From positions 62,001 through 126,000 of the forward strand of contig JAZDSV010000035.1 in NCBI GenBank assembly GCA_036784855.1: a DNA stretch of 64,000 nt. The letters run 5' to 3'. A program made the position numbers and the translations under genes. Origin of the DNA: Aphelidium insulamus (Eukaryota; Aphelidiomycota; Aphelidea; Aphelidiaceae). Under the pieces are notes generated by a model, which saw nothing but the letters and a program-made list of their open reading frames with translations, did not search any database and was not told where the DNA came from. This document shows positions 35,601 through 47,308 of the stretch, one piece after another; the first letter of the stretch is position 1; the number at the start of each line of letters is the position of its first letter.

Positions 35601-38261
35601 TCCTCAGCGAACAACGAATCTGCCTTCGCATCATTCACATGCGTGTCATCGAGATGCTCAATGACAAAGCCCGTTGAAGGAAACTGCTTGGGCTGCGTGT
35701 CTGCTGGAATTTCTTCATTGATCTCGCTTGATTTGTCATCGGCAGATCCATCGGTTACAGATCCCTGGTGCATCAATAAAACTTCAAGCGTACGTTCTTG
35801 AGAAACTGCGGGCACCGCATCTGCTTCAATATCTTCCACAATCTCCGCAGACTCACTAAATTCTTCAAATGACTCCGAGTACCCAGAAAGCTTTTCTGGT
35901 AGAACTTCAGGTGTGTCCTTCTCAACCTCCACGGCAATATTCAGTTGCTCGTCAATATTTTTGGTAGGAACGTCCGGAACTTCGTTTTTTAATTGGTTAC
36001 TAGGCGACGTTGTTATCAAACGGAATGGATTGTATATAACCGCTGCAAGTACCTCAACATGAGCTGTTGTTGCTGTTGCTCATGATGTGCAATTTGATTG
36101 AGCTTCTCCATTTCCAGTAGTTGTATCCGGGATTCCTGTAGTGTATCATAAAAGTCGAGCTGACTGTCCAGCCTGCAGCGCAATGAGATAATTTGAAGTA
36201 CTACTATTTAAATTAATACCTTTTTGATATGGATTTCGGTGACAGTCTCCGTGGCTGAGGTTTCTCTGATGCGGCGGCGGCCTCCGAATCAGCGTGCGAT
36301 TGCGACGTAGCTGACTGATCATTGAACGACGATTCGGCAATGCTGTCAATAGAGGAAACGGAGTGAGAAGTAGTATCGTTTCCTACACCAACTGCAACTT
36401 GTCCATCTGTGATGTCGCCGCGATGAGTGACAGGGTCCGTTCCGGAAATCTGTTCAGCATTGTTTATAATTGTTTCCATCGCCGTTAATGAAATTGGCGC
36501 AGCAATATTGGTAGCCCCATTACTTGCGACATGTACAATCTGTTCTGGGATTTCAACGGACTCGGGCGCGGTGCTGACTGCTTCCAAGGGTGTCGTATTG
36601 GATTCGTGACGTTGAAAAATGGTGTCACGTACGCCAATCCTGTCCAGGTGGCGCTCAAACACGCTCAGCACATTGTACCGGTCTTCTGGCATGGTCACTG
36701 GAAGCAACTTCGGGCGCTTGTCATCAATGTTTGACTGCACCGTGCTCGCCGTAGACTTGAATGATGATGCGTCAAAACTGAAACTTTCGTCCATGAAAGC
36801 TGATGGATCAGGAAGCGGCGTGACTGGGCGGCTGCGCTTCCTTGTTATAATGTCGCTTTCCAATATCGCGGATGCGGCATCGTCATGAGCAAATGATTTA
36901 CTTGCTGCGGAATGGTCATCGACACCGGCGGGCTTATTATCGCTCGCTTCGTCGGGCGGTGGAGAAATATCGGGGACCGAGGACTTGACAGACCCTTTCG
37001 CGGACTGCGGCAGCCGCTTGGCGACAAACGCAGCCAACTGATCATCCGATAGTTGAGACAGCCGGGACATGCGTTCTTGAAGAAGCCGCGCAGATTGCAG
37101 CAGCGGCGCCCACACATTTTCTGCCTGGCTGACGATGTTCACTTGGGCCGGCAATGTTTGTGCGTCTTGGGTGTTGACCGTCTGTTCTGGCGGCATGTTC
37201 TCTGATTCCGTGTCCGATTCTTGGGCAGGCCGCTGTCCAAGTCTCCTTACTTCATAGTCTCCTTGCTTGCTGGCTTCATCGTGTGAGTCAACGTGTGTTG
37301 TATGCTCATCGGCGACAGGTTCAGCGGCATTGGCAACTAGATTGTCGCGAAGTGCGTCCTCGACTGGATTAGTAGCCGCAATAACTACTGGACGATTACG
37401 CCGCTGACTGCGCCGGTACAATGATAGCTGCCGCAGACGTTCGGCAACTTGCCGCCGTCGCTGCTCCTCATCGTGCTTTTGCTGTTCTTGGCGCTTGCTG
37501 TCAGCTGCGGCTTTTTCGGCAATGTACTGCTGAATTTGTTGCTGGTCTCGACGCGGCGGGACAGTGCTGGTAGCGAGACGCCTCGATGGTGCTGCATCTT
37601 CCACAGGCCGCACAATGACTGGCGGCCGGGTGCCTTTGTCGTTACGTCTCCGCTCGGCTCGCTGCCGCTTCATGTAGGCCAGAATCTCTTCGCGGCTATG
37701 CGTCGGCGCCTTCTTCTTGGCTGGCGGTGGAGGTCTCGTGATAGATATCTGTTGCCGTTGTTGCGGTGGGACTTGTGGACTTCGCTTCCGCGTGGTGACA
37801 GGCACCGAGACTGTGTCCACCAAGGGACTACGTCGTGCCACATCGGCGCCGAGAACAGACTTGGCGGGAGATACGCTGCGTGAGGTGAAAGTACTGCTGT
37901 GGCGAGACACAGAGTCGGTGTTGTCGGCGTCACCGTGCGGAATGGCGCCGAGAGGTCGCCTGCCCCTTGCCGCCGCCGCCATCACTGAGGCATCCACGTG
38001 TATCTGGACGCACTTGCGGGTGATGATACGCCGCCGTCCCAGCTGGTCGGCATCGATGTAGTCTTCGGACAGCACACCGGCCGGAGATTGTTGTTGGTGT
38101 TGTTGTACGGCGGCGTGGCTGTGCGCTGCGACGCCGGCCAGTGGCACATGGATCTGGGCCACCTTGCGCTTGACAGTTCTCTGTGGCTGCTGTACAGTGT
38201 CCCCGCTGCCGCCAATTGGGTGCCACTGCGGCTCCGACGGCTCGGGAGAGCGCAGTGTCAT
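32672..38261 (-). CDS. Large charged coiled-coil protein, CEP350-like
   Basis: Eight exons on the minus strand keep one frame of about 1749 codons: 36220-38261, 36053-36172, 35525-35999, 35324-35476, 35188-35280, 34093-35140, 33878-34038, 32672-33829. A basic N-terminal region contains SREEILAYMKRQRAERRRN, resembling the helix repeated in CEP350-type centrosomal proteins. Short coiled coils follow (DFYDTLQESRIQLLEMEKL, ERLQTKEQELLLMLKEKTL, IERIKMLSSQVERAKQAAAQ) separated by acidic linkers. The C-terminus has VDELCDLILSDLLSDA and DEEPAWLDLEPYMESVRAAL, like the terminal helices of CEP350 and DUF4378 proteins. Expected location is the centrosome or basal body. The 54-nt intron at 34039-34092 is stopless and could be retained. 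Identity to CEP350 is suggestive only. Confidence 0.6.
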
Positions 38262-38350
38262 TATATTTGGCTGTGTAAGTATGCCTTGTGTATGTGTGTG
38301 TGCTTGTGTATGTAGTCACACCAGACTATCTATTGCATGTATGCTCATCC

Positions 38351-38791
38351 TCACCAGTCGGCCTCCTCGCTGATGGTGTAGTCGTCGTGGTCCAGCGAGT
38401 ACCGCATCTTGGCCATCACCACCTCTGTCATCTCTTCCACCCGCTCCAGGCCGAGTCTGAACGCGTCCAAAGCCGTCACGGTGCCTGCCATGTGCATGCA
38501 TGTGAGTCTACATGTGTGCCGTCCATCTAGATGGCACCACCACCAACCATCAGTCTGGATGCGCACGTGAATCTTGTTCTCGGACGGGTGTGGAATGGTG
38601 TAGGCACAGAATTCGACGCGTTCACTGGCGATGTATGCAGTTAGCACTCCCTCAGGGTACATATGACACGATACACACTCTTTCATGATGGCGTGCCGCA
38701 GTACATTGCCCAGCGTGTGATCTTCCCGATGTACGGCCAGTGTGACGCAGCTACCGGCCACACCGCCACCCGCATCCGTCGATATCTGCAT
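38351..38791 (-). CDS. POLR1D: RNA polymerase I/III subunit RPAC2 (AC19)
   Basis: Three exons on the minus strand, 38670-38791, 38548-38624 and 38351-38484, 110 residues. The alpha-CTD-like dimerisation signature is present: [19 protein letters not shown], then [20 protein letters not shown], then a C-terminal helix region ([13 protein letters not shown]). It is the small alpha-like subunit that pairs with RPAC1 in Pol I and Pol III. The first intron (46 nt, 38625-38669) contains a CTAAC branch site; reading through it is also open. This is the intact member of a duplicated pair; its decayed copy lies at 41511-41740. It sits 89 bp upstream of the CEP350-like gene on the same strand. Confidence 0.9.
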   Translation of the reverse strand: MQISTDAGGGVAGSCVTLAVHREDHTLGNVLRHAIMKECVSCHMYPEGVLTAYIASERVEFCAYTIPHPSENKIHVRIQTDGWWWCHLDGRHTCRLTCMHMAGTVTALDAFRLGLERVEEMTEVVMAKMRYSLDHDDYTISEEADW

Positions 38792-38987
38792 ATCAGCCAC
38801 ACCGTTAGCATATGTATGTACGTGTACAGCACGGAAGCACAAAGCAGCAGACAACTTGCAATCTCCAGCTGATCCATTTGCAGAATTGATTGCTCTTCTG
38901 GATCTGCCGCTTTTTCGTTCTGCACGCTCTGCGCGAAACAAGTACTCCGCCCGCGGCAGATTTCTTTAACGTGTAAACTATTTAATG

Positions 38988-39680
38988 CATATGATGGATG
39001 GTTGCCGGCTGAGACTAATGCTGGTCGCTCGGCGGCTGGTAGTTCTATAGTGGCCGATAGTGATTCATCGCTGTCAATTGCCCGCGCCAATGCTGTTGGC
39101 AATAGCGCCGAACAGCAAATGCAGATCGACTTGCTTTCCGTGCATGGTGCTAGTGTCGTGCACGATGCAACTCTCATGAACTCTCATTGTTGTGCGCCGC
39201 AAGCCGGCACGAAAGCATCGACTCGGACAGGTGGATACAGTCACCGAGGCACGTCTACATGACAACATGCTATCCAAGGAGGAGCGTCTCAGTTACTTTA
39301 ATGATGGGATTTCTGAGACCCTTACACTTCATTCGGAGGTACAGTCAATGTACGTCAACTAATTAAGCTAACCATTGTAGAAGTATGAATTAAGCTACTT
39401 GCGTATGCTATCCACTGCGCCTTTGGCATATGGAATTGAGGTGGAAGCATGGAGACGCGCCATCGGTGAATACAACCCGCTCAAACGATTCTTTGGTACG
39501 TTTATGTATAATATTCATATCTATTGAAGATGATGAGCCAGTCACTCCAGCCAAACGCAAAGCTATCGCGCAGGAGGCATGATTCCGCAACGATGACTAT
39601 GAGCCCATGGAAGTTGATAATATTTCAGCTGATGTGGGTTCCACCGCTGTGAAATTAACACTCACCACACAGACTACACG
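38988..39680 (+). pseudogene. REC8 pseudogene, truncated duplicate of 42150-44485
   Basis: Close to identical with 42731-43800 of the intact REC8 gene, including its introns and splice sites, but broken in several ways. It lacks the first three exons. An internal deletion removes about 390 bp, equivalent to 42919-43306. An in-frame TGA follows KRKAIAQEA where the intact gene continues. Homology stops near 39680, before the C-terminal winged-helix exons. It lies directly upstream of the intact POLR1D gene in the divergent orientation, mirroring copy B (broken POLR1D, intact REC8). It cannot make a kleisin. Confidence 0.88.
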
Positions 39681-40237
39681 CCGTACTCGTATCAAGATCC
39701 GATGGCGTGCATTCGCCAAACCGCCAAGTCGATCGCCTCCTGAAGAGCTACGACCGCGCCTTTGCCGCCATCTGCTTCGCGTTCTGATTTGCTGATTATC
39801 AAAAAATACCCAAACACAAAGTCTATGGCCTCAACGGCGCAAGAGTCTACAAATAAATTGACCTTTCTCGTTCTTGCTCTCTCTTTGAGCCTAAAAATAC
39901 ATTTAAATGACCAGTGTCGATGAGTATACACGTCAATGATGGTACGATTATGGCGACATATTACCAGGAGAAGGGACAAGAGCACAGGCGACAAAGTAGC
40001 ACGGCAGATACATCACCTTTAGCATTATGAAGAACTTGAACGAACAATTATATTACTTAATTTCTGTGACACTGGCGGCGGCACACTCCACAGCCAAGGA
40101 CTTAACCGGGCCGTCTTCCAGATATGCCAGGATCCGGAGGGCATCGGTCAAGTTACCCGGTCCGGATGCGCCAACTTGTTCCGTTGCTCGGCGCTAAAGC
40201 CAAGTTGCAAGCGCTCATATCAGCCAATCCAGAGGCT

Positions 40238-41017
40238 TCATACGACAGAATTCCGCCTCTTCCAAAGTGACGTGCCGCCCTTCATAGTGAGTCTGTGGTA
40301 AGCAGTGAGCGAAAGTTTCTGCATCGCCTCCAGCACCGCGGGCATCGTGGATGCATCGCCCTCGCGTAGGTCTTCCTCCATCTGGTGCGCGACGCGATCC
40401 AGCAGCGACTGCCGCGCCAAACAAGAGTCATATGCGGCACGGAGAAATTCCTCCATGTCCACGGGGCAACGGCGGCCTGAATTGCCCGATCTCCTCGGCG
40501 CGCTCCGATTTGGTCGAGTAAATCGTCATAGATGATTCCTCTTTGCCCAAAATTTCACACCAGTGTCGTCGCCGAGAGTACCTGATGGAATCAACTGCGA
40601 AAAACGGGTCTGCACCGAATTCCGAAACGAGTTGGGACATCGCGAAGGCGGATTTGGCCCGCTCTTTCTGGACATCGGCCAACTCTGCTCGCAACACAGT
40701 GATCTCGTCTCGTCGCGCAAGTCTCTCCGCCGCCAACTCTCCTGGCGCGCAAGTCTTTCCGCTGCCAACTCGTATCGCAACCCAGTGACCTCTTTCTGAT
40801 GTTTTTTTCTGTCTTTCCTGGCCTTCTTTCGCGTCTTCTTCAGCATGTCGTCAAACTTGTCAGACTGCTCATTAAATCGCCGAGTACAGTCAGCAGCCTC
40901 CGCCGCCAACTCCGCGCGCAGACCATCGATCTCTGCTTTTAGCGCGGCGACTTCCACCTGATAGTGTTCCTCTTCGGCTTCTAAGCGACTCTGCGGATCT
41001 CGTTGCAGACTCTGCAT
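40238..41017 (-). pseudogene. Decayed coiled-coil gene
   Basis: Minus-strand coding-like sequence from an ATG at 41017 (MQSLQRDPQSRLEAEEEHY) encodes a charged coiled coil with DDMLKKTRKKARKDRKKHQ. At 40728-40790 a 32-bp tandem duplication repeats ELAAERLAR in a different frame, shifting the reading frame. Continuing sections (DEITVLRAELADVQKERAK, then MEEFLRAAYDSCLARQSLL) lie in other frames with no plausible introns joining them. It is best read as a gene broken by small duplications and indels; an unrecognised splicing pattern is the alternative. The family is not recognised. The rest of 39681-41040 shows no other convincing gene. Confidence 0.45.
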
Positions 41018-41077
41018 ACGAACGAAAATATCAACAAACGTCAAATTCGCTGATTAGCAGAATTACAAAGCTTCCAA

Positions 41078-41242
41078 TTTACCATTCAACACATACCCTG
41101 GGACCAGAATGTGGTGGCCGATGCCTTGTCCAAGTATGACCCTGGACCGGCCATACTGCCAAAAGGACGCAACCTTCACACTTTCAATGGCGATTCCGAA
41201 ATGCTCATAGCTTCTACCATCTTATTGCGCCTGCTGACGTAG
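41078..41242 (+). mobile_element. Relic of a Ty3/gypsy-type retroelement (RNase H end)
   Basis: A short open stretch reads FTIQHIPWDQNVVADALSK, which closely resembles the C-terminal end of the RNase H domain of Ty3/gypsy polymerases, where the HIP-x-x-x-NVVADALS motif is typical. It ends at a TAG at 41240-41242. No integrase, protease or complete reverse transcriptase is present and no LTR pair was recognised, so this is a fossil fragment. A possible upstream RNase H start-like remnant near 39750-39850 is too degraded to claim. Confidence 0.6.
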
Positions 41243-41325
41243 CACCGCGCGATTTAGAGGCGGAGCGTCGAGATTTTCTAAATGTGGTACGCCGCGGCTA
41301 CCAAAACAATCGCCGCTGCCAAGGT

Positions 41326-41497
41326 CATACTCAAACTTGTCAACAGCAAATCAGTAAGTAGGTCTTCATTGGCATCCAGATTGAACTCTAATTATAAATA
41401 CGTCATCATGCATATCATGCCTTACCTGGCAGCTCTAGATCCTCAACAAATAGACCATGATATGTCAAGTATACTCAAACTTGTCAACAGCAAATCA
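41326..41497. repeat. Pair of identical 20+ bp direct repeats
   Basis: The words CTCAAACTTGTCAACAG and GCAAATCA occur together twice, at about 41328-41353 and 41472-41497, 144 bp apart. The pair sits beside the breakpoint where the duplicated POLR1D fragment stops matching. It may mark a rearrangement or an insertion footprint. Confidence 0.6.
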
Positions 41498-41510
41498 ACA
41501 GCAAGATCTT

Positions 41511-41740
41511 CTTGATGTACAGCCAGTGTGATGCTGCTACTGGCCACGCGGCCACCTGCATCTGTCAATATCTGCATATCAGCCGCATTGTTAGCATATG
41601 AATGGGTACAAAATGGTCACACAATGCGGCAAGCAACTTGCAATCTCCAGCTGATCCATTTGCACCACTCTTAATCTGATGCTTTTTTGTTCTGCACTTT
41701 TTACACAAAACAAGTACTGTGGCTGCTGGCAAGATTTCGC
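41511..41740 (-). pseudogene. POLR1D pseudogene fragment (5' end only)
   Basis: The minus strand repeats the first roughly 27 codons of POLR1D exon 1 from an ATG at 41577 (MQILTDAGG..., then ITLAVHQED), plus about 150 bp of its upstream region. It diverges from 38726-38940 by scattered substitutions. Homology ends abruptly right after the HQED codons, so exons 2 and 3 are missing. The fragment lies upstream of the intact REC8 gene in the same divergent arrangement seen in copy A. Confidence 0.87.
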
Positions 41741-41925
41741 TGAAGTATGTGTACTTAATAGATATGCATATTTGCCGCAGATGTGCAAAGTATAACATTC
41801 CATCAACGTTTAATCAAGTTGAAGCTGCAGCACAAGGATAAAGTTCAATTCGCCTAGAACTGCACATTCAAAGCAACAATGTAATGTTAGCTGTTTGGCG
41901 GATCGTGAAACAGAGAGGAATAAAG

Positions 41926-42040
41926 AAAGAAGAGGAGAGACGAAAGAATAAAGATGAAAGATAAAAGATGAAACCGAAAGAAAAAGAAGGGGCTAATTAA
42001 TAAAAGAATGGAAGAAAGAAAGAAGAAAGAAAGAAAGAAA

Positions 42041-42076
<36 letters not shown>

Positions 42077-42094
42077 GAAGGAAGGAAGAAGAAA

Positions 42095-42126
<32 letters not shown>
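41926..42126. repeat. GAAA/GAAG purine microsatellite upstream of REC8
   Basis: About 200 bp of near-pure purine on the + strand, dominated by GAAA units with GAAG interruptions, ends 24 bp before the REC8 ATG at 42150. The interval 41741-41925 shows nothing else. Such tracts can form triplex DNA and vary in length; an effect on REC8 expression is possible but not shown. Confidence 0.9.
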
Positions 42127-42128
<2 letters not shown>

Positions 42129-42149
42129 TTATTCTCACTCCGCGCATCA

Positions 42150-44485
42150 ATGTTCTACTCAAAAGACATCTTGACGCGCAAGCAAGGCGGACTGGGTGTT
42201 GTGTGGCTTGCTGCAACATTGGGTGAACGCGGCCACGGTCACAGACGCCTGACCAAGCGTGACTATGCAACAGTTGACGTTGTTGAGGCGTGGTATGTTG
42301 TATTGTTCACCAGCTTCTGTTTACACGCTTTAACGTACAGCAACTTTCTGGCAGAGCCCCCGGAGCCGATGGCACTGCGATTGTCTAGTAATCTGCTAGT
42401 AGGCGTGTCGCGTGTCTTTCAACACCAGTACCAGTGCTACATGAGTACGTGTATGACTATTGTCATCTAGGTGTAACAGATGACGGACACGCAGCCGATG
42501 TGCAACAAGTATTTATGCACGTGAAACGCAATCTCTACGCCGCATCCTCAGAGGAGGTCACGATGGCGTGTCCACAGGCTCGCATTGATGTCATCACCCT
42601 TCAACTGGAGACTGGCACGGGTCTGCTGGACTCGGCGATGGATCCAGATGCAACAATCAGTGTATGTTACACCTTTTCACTATCAAAACAACCATTGCCT
42701 TTAGACGGAAGAGCTGGCCAGGCGCGTTCAGCTTGGATGGTTGCCGGCCGCGACTAATGCTGATGCCTCGGCGGCTGGTAATTCTATAGTGGCCGATAGA
42801 GATTCATCGCTGTCGGTTGCCCGCGCCAATGCTGTTGGCAATAGCGCCGAACAGCAAACGCAGATCGACTTGCTTTCCATGCATGATGCTAGTGTCGTGC
42901 ACGATGCAACTCTCATGAAGGATTTCGACGGTGACATTGATGCAACAAGTGTGCTGGGCAATTACACCAATGTCACATCGGTCACGTCGCGCGCAGCTCC
43001 GCAGTCATTTGCCGCTCGCGGTCTCGTTACTTCATCGCGTCTCGAGTCCGAACTGGCGCTGATGGAGAATGACTTTGACAATGAGCTGACCATGGGTGAT
43101 TTTTCTATAAGCATTGTCGCGGGACTCGATGGCGCGCAGAACAACTCCAAGTCTAGTAGTAGCACGCATTTGGACATGTCGGCTGCAACTGCCTTGGCGT
43201 CCAATTCGACATCATCATCCGCCGAGTCCGTGCTGGGCTCTTTTGCGGATGATTTCAATGGACAAGGCAATGCTGATCTTGCGGTCGCGCCGACAGCCAG
43301 TAATATTGTTGTGCGCCGCAAGCAGGCACGAAAGCATCGACTCGGACAGGTGGATACAGTCACCGAGGCCCGCTTGCATGACAACATGCTATCCAAGGAG
43401 GAGCGCCTCGGTTACTTTAATGATGGGATTTCTGAGACCCTTACACTTCATTCCGAGGTACAGTCGATGTACGTCAACTAATTAAGATTACCATTGTAGA
43501 AGTGTGAATTGAGCTACTTGCGTATGCTATCCACTGCGCCTTTGGCATATGGAATTGAGGTGGAAGCATGGAGACGCGCCATCGGTGAAAACAACCCGCT
43601 CAAACGATTCTTTGGTACGTTTATGTATATTTTACATTCTAGTCTAAGCGATTGAAGATGATGAGCCAGTCACTCCAGCCAAACGCAAAGCTATCGCGCG
43701 GGCGGCATCATTCCGCAACGATGACTATGAGCCCATGGATGTTGATAATAATGCAGCTGATGTGGGTTCCGTCTCTGTTAATTTAACGCTCACCATACAG
43801 ACTACGACGTCGTCGATCGAAGTGGCCCGAGCTGCGGTTCATACTCCACTGGAGCGCAAACGTGGCAGCATACCGTGGAAAACTGGCATATACTCTGCGG
43901 ACCGCAGTTCCAGCTCTGCCCTGCCAGCACAATCGGCGGAATATGCACCGTCGATGAATATGGCAATGAGCAGTGTCACCACCCCGCCCGCTACTCCAGT
44001 AGCAGAGCGCAGCTTGGGGTCAGATGGAAGTCACCGCTCCTCATTGGGACAGTCCGAGATGAATTTGGACGACTGTTTGGACGAAGCAGCTGCGATGGAT
44101 TTCTATCGCGTGCAACAGCTGGATATGGGCAACATTTCCCAGACACAATTGAACACTCAGGAATTTGCACAGCAGGATACTGCCGACTTTTACAGGTGAA
44201 ATTGTGTTTAGCTTGTGCTTAGCTTGGTATTAATCTAACTTGGTAAGTTATGCGTGCAATATTACGTCCATGAAGAAAAAGGAGCGGCTGAACTTTGACG
44301 ATGATTTACTGGAAAAAAACACGTCACGCGGGATTGCATGTGAAGCATTTTACCACCTTCTTGGTGCGTAGTATGGCTATATATGTGCAATAGCTAAAAG
44401 GGCCTACTTAGAGCTGACCAGTGTCGGAAAGCTGCAAGTTATCCAACCACAGCCATTTGGCCCCATTTCGATTGCATGCATTTGA
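42150..44485 (+). CDS. REC8: Meiotic cohesin kleisin REC8
   Basis: Eight exons, 42150-42292, 42341-42444, 42471-42661, 42705-43457, 43500-43614, 43658-44195, 44248-44363 and 44412-44485, 677 residues. The N-terminal Rad21/Rec8 domain (MFYSKDILTRKQGGLGVVWL, TKRDYATVDVVEACNFLAE, SSNLLVGVSRVFQHQYQCY) binds SMC3. The C-terminal winged helix (EAFYHLLELTSVGKLQVIQP then PFGPISI) binds SMC1. The long middle is acidic/Ser-rich and would hold separase sites. The WLAA and TKR features favour REC8 over RAD21, though RAD21 remains possible. Its presence implies a meiotic programme. Exon 3 follows a 26-nt interval (42445-42470), unusually short for an intron here. A broken copy lies at 38988-39680. Confidence 0.82.
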
Positions 44486-44661
44486 TTATGTAACGTTATT
44501 ACACCGCTCAAATATGAGATAACCATTGTATGGATTACGTATAATAAACGCATATGCCATGTAGTAATTTAAACTTGATACATTATGTATTTACTTCGAC
44601 GGAGAAGTACGCTGGCTTTGTGACCGGGGTTGTGCACCGCAAGGCAACAATCACAAATCAA

Positions 44662-47294
44662 ATGGCACGGAAAATCACGTCGACGCGTAAAACGACGATT
44701 ATTCCGTACTCGCTGCACCGCAAGATATGCACAAGCATCGCGGACGCGCGGCAGGCTGGCGGCATCGATAGTGGCACGTGGCAGGACGTGGATATGATGA
44801 TTGAACACGCGCGCAATACGGTTCCCGAGGCGCGTCGGCTCAAACTCAAGCTGCTCAATGACTGCGTGGAGCAGTGCATTGCCGAGGTGTTTGCCCAGTT
44901 CACGTCGCTCAGTGATGTGGATGAGGAGATGGATGGTGGTGTGGTGGAAGGCGATGGCGGTGGCATCGCTGATGAGGACGATGATGAGCCGCTGGACCCG
45001 CAATTTCCCATGATGAGCGTGCAGGTAGGCGATACGCAGTTTGCCATCACTTAATATTAATCTTGATGTTCTTATCCAGGACACCAACTTTATGAACAGA
45101 TCTCTGTCGCAGACGTATGCAACTGTCAATGCCAATGCGGCGCCTGATACTTCGGCGGCTCTCAAGCGGGCGGCGCCAGTTCCCGCTGAGTCGCCCGCCA
45201 CGGCAACAACTAGTGACGCCAAAGCAAGTGGTAGTGGAAGTGGCAAGACCGCCAAGAAGGCCAAGACCGCGCCACAACCAGACTATGCGCCACCCACTAC
45301 GCGCTATAGTGATCTGGGTGGCATAGATGCGTGCATTCAGGAAGTGCGCGAACTGATCGAGGCCCCGATGGCACATCCCGAGATCTATCTCCACTTGAAC
45401 ATTCCACCGCCGCGTGGTGTCCTTCTACACGGTCCGCCTGGCTGCGGCAAGACTCAGCTGGCGCGCGCAGTCGCCGGCGAACTGGGCGTGCCGTTCATCC
45501 AGGTGTCGGCGCCGTCCATTGTGTCGGGAATGTCGGGCGAGTCCGAGAAGAAGATCCGCGATCTGTTCCAGGACGCGTGCACCATGGCCCCATGCCTGCT
45601 CTTTATTGACGAGATCGACGCCATAACGCCCAAACGTGAGACGGCGCAGCGTGAAATGGAGCGCCGCATCGTCGCTCAGCTGTTGACGTGCATGGACGAT
45701 CTGTCGATGGAGCGCACAGGGAATCGCCCAGTGATTGTAATCGGCGCAACGAACCGGCCAGACTCGCTGGACGCGGCACTACGTCGTGCGGGGCGGTTCG
45801 ACCGTGAAATATGCATGGGCATTCCGGATGAAAAGGCGCGTGAGGCCATTCTACGCGTGCTCACTGCCAAATTGAGGTTGGAATGCAGCAGCGACGATGA
45901 TGCTGAATTGGGATCATCTCACTTCGACTATGTGAAACTGTCTAAACTGACTCCTGGCTATGTCGGCGCCGACTTGAATGCGCTGACCACGGCTGCGGGC
46001 GTCTTTGCAATCAAGCGCATATTCGGTCTGCTTGCTGGATCATCGTCATCTCACGGCACGGGTGTTGCTGCAGATGGCGATGCGCATGCAGATAGTCATG
46101 GACATCAAGAATCTGATGAAAAGGCCAAATTTTCATCACCGGAACTAACGTCGGAAATAAGCCGATTCCTGCAACGGCATCCCGACCCGCTTACGCCCAC
46201 GGAGCTGAGCCCATTGGCCATCACCATGGACGACTTCATGAAGGCGCTGAAGAAGGTCCAGCCGTCATCCAAGCGCGAGGGATTCACTTCTGTGCCGGGT
46301 GTCAGCTGGTCCGACATTGGTGCGCTGGACACCGTGCGCGACGAGCTGCGCATGTCCATCGTGGAGCCCATCAAGCGGCCAGAAATGTTTGCGCGCGTGG
46401 GCATTTTCAATCCGTCTGGTGTGCTGCTGTGGGGACCGCCCGGATGCGGCAAGACGCTCCTTGCCAAGGCGGTGGCAAATGAGAGTCATTGCAATTTTAT
46501 ATCGGTGAAAGGACCAGAGCTGTTGAACAAGGTTCGCAGTAAGTGTATTCGGTCCTATTTTGCTCAACTCTCTACCTAGTATGTGGGCGAAAGTGAGCGC
46601 GGTGTTCGACAGGTGTTTTCACGAGCTCGCGCATCGGCACCTTGTGTCATATTCTTTGATGAGCTAGATGCGCTGTGTCCCCGCCGCGGTGGCGACAGCT
46701 CCGACGTAGGTGTAGTAATATCAGTGCATATTCTCAGTATTGACGGAGTGCAGTCGCAGACGTCGGAGCGGGTAGTTAACCAGCTACTCACCGAACTGGA
46801 CGGACTGGAGGGAAGGAAGAACGTGTTTATTATTGCTGCCACGAATCGTCCCGACATTATCGACCGCGCCATGTTGAGGCCTGGCCGTTTCGATAAATTG
46901 CTTCATGTCCAACTGCCCACGGAGACGGAGCGTCGTGACATTATCCGCACGCTGTGCAATGCCGGTGTTCCACTAGATTCTGATGTGGACCTGGCCAAAG
47001 TTGCGCGTAGATGCCTGCGCTTCAGCGGAGCCGACTTGTCCTCGCTGATTCGTGAAGCTGGAATGGCCGCCCTGCGCGAGTCTATTCATGCGGGACTCGA
47101 AACAACATCAGACACCACACCACTGGCCGCCATGACAATACGCCAACATCACTTTGACGTGGCACTGGGAAAAGTTATGCCGTCCGTGTCGGAAGCGGTA
47201 AGTAGATCATACTATTTGTCCATCTCATCTTTCACTCATCATCACGCAGGACTTGGCGGCTTATGCGCGACTAGAGCGAAAGCTATCCTCATAG
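44662..47294 (+). CDS. NVL: Nuclear VCP-like tandem AAA ATPase (NVL/Rix7)
   Basis: Five exons, 44662-45024, 45080-46531, 46580-46705, 46754-47197 and 47250-47294, 809 residues. Two AAA modules each have Walker A GPPGCGKT (about residues 241 and 571). Walker B is FIDEID in the first and FFDELDALCPRR in the second. Both carry ATNRPD and arginine-finger segments. FTSVPGVSWSDIGAL links the modules as in NVL. The N-terminal NVL region and an acidic/Lys-rich linker precede D1. Family role: nucleolar release of pre-60S factors. The 48-nt intron at 46706-46753 is stopless and a multiple of three; removing it restores the alignment. The gene ends only 14 bp from the convergent ankyrin gene. Confidence 0.95.
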
Positions 47295-47308
47295 AACAAC
47301 TAGCATCT

